A DNA stretch of 9,256 bases from JBFLVQ01 sp040758525 (GTDB lineage: Bacteria > Acidobacteriota > Blastocatellia > Chloracidobacteriales > JADJPF01): positions 1 through 9,256 of the forward strand of contig JBFLVQ010000374.1 of the NCBI GenBank assembly GCA_040758525.1. Direction: 5' to 3'. The position numbers were made by a program, and so were the translations under genes. The notes under the pieces are model-generated. The model did not search any database. It worked only from the letters and a program-made list of their open reading frames with translations, and was not told the DNA's origin. How positions within the stretch are numbered: position 1 is the stretch's first letter; each line of letters begins with the position of its first letter. This document shows positions 5,030-9,256 of the stretch, one piece after another.

Positions 5030-8000
5030 ATGAATGAAGTAGGCCACTCTATTATGCTTGTTGAGGATGAGGATGCCCATGCCGAATTGGTGCGTCGTAT
5101 CTTCTACAAGGAGGCATGTGCAGACATGCTTGAGCATGTACGCTCGGCAGAAGATTGCTTAACACGCCTTAAGCAGCAGCACTTCGATCTACTCATCCTT
5201 GACTATTCACTGCCTGATTTGAATGGCATAGAACTGATGGAGGAACTGCATCATCGTCATATTGATACTCCCGTCATTGTTATTACAGGACGTGGCGACG
5301 AGAATGTCGCTGTACAAGTGATGAAGTTAGGTGCTACCGATTATATTGTTAAGACTCCTACCTTCACACAAACATTGCCAGCCATTGCACACAATGCTAT
5401 CGAAAGCCATCAACTTAAACGCCGCTTCCGTGAAGCACAAGAGCATCTACATTTTCAAGCTCTGCTACTTGAGAATGTACATGATGCCATCATTGGTACA
5501 GATACTGAGAATGAGATCATCTATTGGAATCTCAGTGCTGAACGTATCTTTGGTTGGGACTCAGAGGCAATCCTGGGTCGTCAGCTAGGCGATATTTTTC
5601 CTCTTGCCCGTGCCTCAACCTGGTGGACAGATTTTCGTCGTAGCTTGCAGTTAGGTGAAGTCAACAGTGAATGGAGCGGACTGGCTGTGAGCGGACGAGA
5701 ACTATGGCTTTCTGTACATTCACGACTTATCACTAATGCGCATGGTCAACAGGTTGGGCTACTTTACGTAGCACAAAATATTACCGAACAGAAGAAACTT
5801 CAGCAGCAGACCGATCGGCAAGCTCAGCATACCGCGATTATCAATCAGGTTCTTAACACAACCGCAGCCACCATTGATGTTGATGATATGCTTCCACAGA
5901 TCGTTAGGCTGATTGCAGATGTGTTCGAGTGTGATTGTGCCTGGATCGAGTTTCCTTGTGGTATTAATCGGCCTTCACTGCGGCGACGTGTTGAGGCGGG
6001 CTCATCGCTTGCTACTGAGCCCCTTAACTGGGTACAGGAACTAGGTGATATGCTCGCTAGTGAGTTCTTTGATTATCTATTATGTCAGCCTGAAGAACCA
6101 CTTGCTCTCGATGATGCCGCTTTTGATTCACCGGCATGGCGTGAATTTCTACAACGCCATCGTGTACAGTCACAGTTGTTGGTAGTGTTACGGCCACGCA
6201 CTTCGCTACCTTGGTTACTAGGTCTATGGCGAACACAGTTGCGTGAATGGACAGAGCGAGAGAAAGAGTTGTTTAATGAGATTGCCCGGGTTATCACAGT
6301 AGCATTGGAGAAGGCATTACTCTATAAGCGCGCACAGGAATCGGCAGCGCGCGAACAGCTTGTCAGTCGTATTACCCAAGCAATCTCACAGTCACTTGAT
6401 ATTGATCGTATATTGCAGACAATCTGTGAAGAGCTAGGCAAGAATCTACATGTCGATCGCTGCTATTTTGTCAAGTTTAGTGAGTCTACCCAGGCAGGGA
6501 TAATCACACATGAATACCGAGAGCCGGATATTCCTTCATTAGCTGATCGCAACTACACACGTGAACAGTTTGGTATGGACTTTGAGCAACTCTGGTTTGG
6601 CAAGCCATTAATATGTGGCAATGTGCCAACTGTGCTGACCAACTCTCCATTAGTGCATGAGGGTACACGTTACGGAGTGAAATCCTTGCTTACCATGCCA
6701 GTGATGAATGAAGGTACTCCTATTGGTGCAATAGGGCTTAACCAGTGTAGTTACTCTCGTGATTGGAATGAAGACGAAATCGCTCTTGTAGAAGCAATCG
6801 CACGCCACTGTACAATTGCACTACACAATGCGCGTCTTTATAGCCAAAGTCGTAAATCGGAAGAGCGCTATCGCAGTCTCTTTAATAATGCTAATGATGC
6901 CATTCTTATTGCTGATGTAGAAAACGGTGCAATAATCGATGCTAATTCGAAGGCCGAGACATTGCTTGGCCACGAATGGAGTGTGTTAATAGGGATGCAC
7001 CTTACCGATCTACATCCAAAAGAGGAAGAGAAGAAGTATCAAGAGATCTACCGTGGATTAAATCGTGCTCGTCGTGCCTACCTACGCGATGCTACTGTGC
7101 TGCGTAAGGATGGTACATTGCTACCGGCAGAATTGAATGCTAGTCTCATAGGAGTGGGACAGAAAGCGGTAATTCAAGTGCTTGTGCGCGATATGTCAGA
7201 ACAGCGCAAATTGGAGCAACAGCTTCTACATGCGCAACGATTAGAATCGATTGGCACCCTCACAGGAGGTATTGCACATGATTTCAACAACTTGCTGGCA
7301 GGTATTTTAGGCTATTCAGAACTGCTTAAAAAGAAGCTCGATTCCAGTAGTGGTAAGCTCTATAACTATGCTTCCATAATTGAACAGTCGGCTCGTCATG
7401 GCGCAGAACTAGCACAGCGGCTCGTGGCTTTTGCCCGCGGTGGCAACCTAAAGTCTCAGACCATTGATCTAAATGCGGTTGTAGAAGACACCCTGAAGTT
7501 GCTTATACGTGCATTGGGTCGTTCTATTGAAGTTGAGTCGCATTTAGATGCCAAGCTCAGCCCAATCGAGGCCAATAGCACATTGGTCCAACAGATATTG
7601 ATGAATTTATGTATTAATGCGCGTGATGCAATGCCAGAAGGAGGTAAGCTTACTGTTCTAACAAAAAATTTCTTGCTTGAAGAAGGTGCTGTTCCATTAG
7701 GGATACTACGACCAGGACAGTTTGCTACTCTAATAGTAGAGGATACTGGCACGGGTATGGATCAGCGTACACTTGAGCGTATATTCGAGCCTTTCTTTAC
7801 CACTAAAGAAGTAGGTAAAGGTACAGGCTTAGGGCTAGCTATGGTGGCCAATATTGTTAAAGAGGCAAAAGGGCATATTAAGGTAGAGAGTGAACTTGGT
7901 AAAGGCACCTGCTTCCGTATCTACTTACCTGTTTCTGCACAGAATTGGTCAGAAATGGAGCAGACAAGCAGTCAGATTACAGGTGGTAGTGAGACGATCT

Positions 8001-8359
8001 TGGTTGTTGATGATGAAGAGACGTTACGTTATTTGGCTAAGGATCTGTTGGAGGCTTATGGGTATCGAGTGTTATTAGCTGCTGATGGTCCAGAGGCGCT
8101 TGATATCTACCGCCGACAATGTGATGAGATTGCATTAGTATTGCTTGATATGGTAATGCCACGTATGGGGGGACGCGAGATCTATCACAAACTATTGGAA
8201 ATTAATCCTAAAGCCAAAGTGGTACTTGCTTCTGGATATTGTCCAGCCGAGGAGATGGATCAAATTTGGACTGAAGGCATTATGGGTTTTGTCCAGAAGC
8301 CATACCAGATCAATGATCTCGCCGCAGAATTACGCACCGTGTTGGACAACAAAAACTGA
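5030..8359 (+). CDS. Hybrid sensor kinase REC-PAS-GAF-GAF-PAS-HisKA-HATPase-REC
   Basis: A 1109-residue cytoplasmic hybrid histidine kinase with no membrane segment. The N-terminal receiver (about 7-125) has acidic residues Glu12-Asp13-Glu14, phosphoacceptor Asp58 (LILDYS), Thr86 and Lys108. A PAS domain follows (about 140-255, DAIIGTD to QNITEQKKL). Then come a divergent GAF-like segment (about 265-430) and a clearer GAF domain (about 445-600, LDIDRILQTICEELG to IALHNARLY). A second PAS spans about 612-726 (DAILIAD to RDMSEQRKLEQQ). The kinase core has GGIAHDFNN with His750, the N-box MNLCINARDAM (858-868), DTGTGM (905-910) and GKGTGLGLA (929-937). The C-terminal receiver (about 987-1105) has Asp994-Asp995, phosphoacceptor Asp1040 (LVLLDMVMP), Ser1068 and Lys1090. 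All key residues are present. No cysteine-containing bilin motif was recognised in the GAF regions, so ligands are unknown. The two receivers suit a phosphorelay: the first may accept phosphate from the kinase encoded just upstream, the second from His750. No output or HPt domain is encoded here. Confidence 0.93.
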   Translation: MNEVGHSIMLVEDEDAHAELVRRIFYKEACADMLEHVRSAEDCLTRLKQQHFDLLILDYSLPDLNGIELMEELHHRHIDTPVIVITGRGDENVAVQVMKLGATDYIVKTPTFTQTLPAIAHNAIESHQLKRRFREAQEHLHFQALLLENVHDAIIGTDTENEIIYWNLSAERIFGWDSEAILGRQLGDIFPLARASTWWTDFRRSLQLGEVNSEWSGLAVSGRELWLSVHSRLITNAHGQQVGLLYVAQNITEQKKLQQQTDRQAQHTAIINQVLNTTAATIDVDDMLPQIVRLIADVFECDCAWIEFPCGINRPSLRRRVEAGSSLATEPLNWVQELGDMLASEFFDYLLCQPEEPLALDDAAFDSPAWREFLQRHRVQSQLLVVLRPRTSLPWLLGLWRTQLREWTEREKELFNEIARVITVALEKALLYKRAQESAAREQLVSRITQAISQSLDIDRILQTICEELGKNLHVDRCYFVKFSESTQAGIITHEYREPDIPSLADRNYTREQFGMDFEQLWFGKPLICGNVPTVLTNSPLVHEGTRYGVKSLLTMPVMNEGTPIGAIGLNQCSYSRDWNEDEIALVEAIARHCTIALHNARLYSQSRKSEERYRSLFNNANDAILIADVENGAIIDANSKAETLLGHEWSVLIGMHLTDLHPKEEEKKYQEIYRGLNRARRAYLRDATVLRKDGTLLPAELNASLIGVGQKAVIQVLVRDMSEQRKLEQQLLHAQRLESIGTLTGGIAHDFNNLLAGILGYSELLKKKLDSSSGKLYNYASIIEQSARHGAELAQRLVAFARGGNLKSQTIDLNAVVEDTLKLLIRALGRSIEVESHLDAKLSPIEANSTLVQQILMNLCINARDAMPEGGKLTVLTKNFLLEEGAVPLGILRPGQFATLIVEDTGTGMDQRTLERIFEPFFTTKEVGKGTGLGLAMVANIVKEAKGHIKVESELGKGTCFRIYLPVSAQNWSEMEQTSSQITGGSETILVVDDEETLRYLAKDLLEAYGYRVLLAADGPEALDIYRRQCDEIALVLLDMVMPRMGGREIYHKLLEINPKAKVVLASGYCPAEEMDQIWTEGIMGFVQKPYQINDLAAELRTVLDNKN

Positions 8360-8372
8360 TTGCCGGAGCAGG

Positions 8373-8403
8373 TTGTCAAAAATATCTGCTAGACTGCTAT
8401 ACT
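8373..8403 (+). promoter_or_regulatory. Candidate extended -10 promoter of ftsK
   Basis: TTGTCA (8373-8378) and TATACT (8398-8403) form a sigma-70-like pair with a long 19-base spacer. TG one base upstream of the -10 box (8395-8396) makes it an extended -10, which tolerates poor spacing. The start of transcription would fall near 8410-8412, at or just before the ATG. Confidence 0.45.
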
Positions 8404-8411
8404 AGAATATT

Positions 8412-9256
8412 ATGTCAACTGTTTTAGCAGAAAAGTTGGATAAACAAGAGAGTAGCCATCCGCGCCTTAGTGAAGCTCTGGGCGTACTGTTATTGGCTTT
8501 TAGTTTGGCGATATTATTGAGTCTTATCTCTTATGATCCACTCGATCCTGCCTGGAATGTAGCGACCACACGTACACATGCTATTAACTGGATTGGCAGT
8601 TTTGGCGCTTGGTTGGCAGATGGGCTATTCCAGATTTTTGGTCTCTCCGCCTTTCTTATTCCAGTACTTTTCACTACCATTGGTTGGCGTATGTTACGAC
8701 TGCGCCAATTAGGGTTGTTACGTCGTAAGTTTCTTGGATTGCTGCTGCTGCTTGTTGCTGTAGCTGGTCTGCTAAGCTTGCCACAGATGCCTTTCTATCG
8801 CGACAACATACGTTTTGGTGGCGCCACTGGTTACCTGCTTGCACGCCTTTTGGAATTGGGGTTGAACAAGATGGGTACAGGGATCGCACTTACAGTAATG
8901 CTGATCTTCGCGATAATGATGACAACCCCGTTCTCTTTTAATAGCTTATTGGATAGTGCCAGGACTCGTTCGCTAATTGATTGGTTCACTGCTGCTCGTC
9001 TGGCATTATTACGACAATGGACAAGCTGGCAAGCACGTCGAGCTAAATCTGAGAAAACTCGTGAAGCTACTCGTCAAGCCTCAGCACGCACAGCAACAGC
9101 ATCTGTAGAGCCACTCAAGACTATTGAGACAGCAGTTACCAATCTGCCACCAACAGAGAACCTTGGTAACACCTCTGTATCTAATGCTGCGCAGTCATCC
9201 AATTTGGATAGAACCCGTACTGCTCCAGCTAAGCCAGTAGCATCACAACCTGCACA
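8412..9256 (+). CDS. ftsK: DNA translocase FtsK, N-terminal part (gene runs off the right edge)
   Basis: The first 281 residues of an FtsK/SpoIIIE-type DNA translocase, the hexameric motor that clears chromosomal DNA from the division septum. Four hydrophobic segments are visible at about 22-40, 66-90, 107-123 and 155-172, matching the FtsK four-helix membrane domain. The characteristic SYDPLDPAWN (40-49) follows helix 1, and NWIGSFGAWLADGLFQIFG (59-77) leads into helix 2. From about 183 the chain becomes Ala/Thr/Ser/Gln/Arg-rich and low in complexity (ARTATASVEP, NAAQSSNLD, APAKPVASQP), which is the usual FtsK linker. The motor and gamma domains would lie beyond the window. The ATG at 8412 has no Shine-Dalgarno sequence, but the membrane domain starts as expected after a short polar tail. 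It lies 52 bp after the hybrid kinase with its own candidate promoter, so it need not belong to the signalling operon. Confidence 0.9.
   Translation, partial: MSTVLAEKLDKQESSHPRLSEALGVLLLAFSLAILLSLISYDPLDPAWNVATTRTHAINWIGSFGAWLADGLFQIFGLSAFLIPVLFTTIGWRMLRLRQLGLLRRKFLGLLLLLVAVAGLLSLPQMPFYRDNIRFGGATGYLLARLLELGLNKMGTGIALTVMLIFAIMMTTPFSFNSLLDSARTRSLIDWFTAARLALLRQWTSWQARRAKSEKTREATRQASARTATASVEPLKTIETAVTNLPPTENLGNTSVSNAAQSSNLDRTRTAPAKPVASQPA

Noticed and set aside
5821..6870. Possible phytochrome or cyanobacteriochrome chromophore site in the GAF region
   Set aside because: No Cys-His bilin attachment motif or phytochrome PHY domain was seen; the isolated cysteines are not in the usual context.
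7456..7752. Minus-strand 98-codon frame inside the hybrid kinase
   Set aside because: It lies opposite the conserved ATPase domain and has no independent support.
1..9256. CRISPR array, phage genes or an autonomous transposon
   Set aside because: No regularly spaced direct repeats, cas-like, integrase or transposase reading frames were found on either strand.

Overview
The window is an ordinary bacterial chromosomal stretch of moderately low GC (mid-40s percent by eye), coded almost entirely on the + strand. A lipobox lipoprotein, a four-helix FtsK N-terminus and a large REC/PAS/GAF hybrid kinase suggest a diderm, environmentally responsive bacterium. The FtsK N-terminus and the hybrid-kinase architecture recall Acidobacteriota or Chloroflexota, but this is a weak impression and the lineage cannot be fixed from the sequence alone.

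Region 1 (1-2165) is a tight three-gene run separated by 15 and 22 bp. It holds a thioredoxin-fold lipoprotein with a CDVC active site, a PrmA-like SAM methyltransferase with a shortened N-terminus, and a zinc-binding Sir2-family protein with several altered active-site positions. The first and third genes could serve extracytoplasmic thiol redox and NAD-dependent protein deacylation. No common pathway is obvious.

Region 2 (2162-2594) is non-coding. It carries a 172-bp MITE-like element with long imperfect inverted arms, flanked by an exact 9-bp direct repeat that includes the Sir2 stop codon. A second cluster of strong hairpins and then an excellent Shine-Dalgarno sequence follow.

Region 3 (2595-3763) is a single-gene unit: an unrecognised 366-residue protein with no Cys, His or Trp, rich in Gln/Ser/Asn/Thr, ending at a clear intrinsic terminator.

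Region 4 (about 3797-8359) is a two-gene signalling operon. A soluble PAS-like histidine kinase is followed 21 bp later by a 1109-residue REC-PAS-GAF-GAF-PAS-HisKA-HATPase-REC hybrid kinase. The first kinase may phosphorylate the N-terminal receiver of the second. No DNA-binding output or HPt domain lies in the window.

Region 5 (8360-9256) starts the DNA translocase gene ftsK, which runs off the right edge. It has no visible Shine-Dalgarno sequence, and an extended -10 promoter is placed so that its transcript would be leaderless or nearly so.

No RNA genes, CRISPR array, transposase or phage genes were seen. The items most worth a second look are the MITE-like element, the unrecognised Cys/His/Trp-free protein, the divergent sirtuin and the two-kinase pair.
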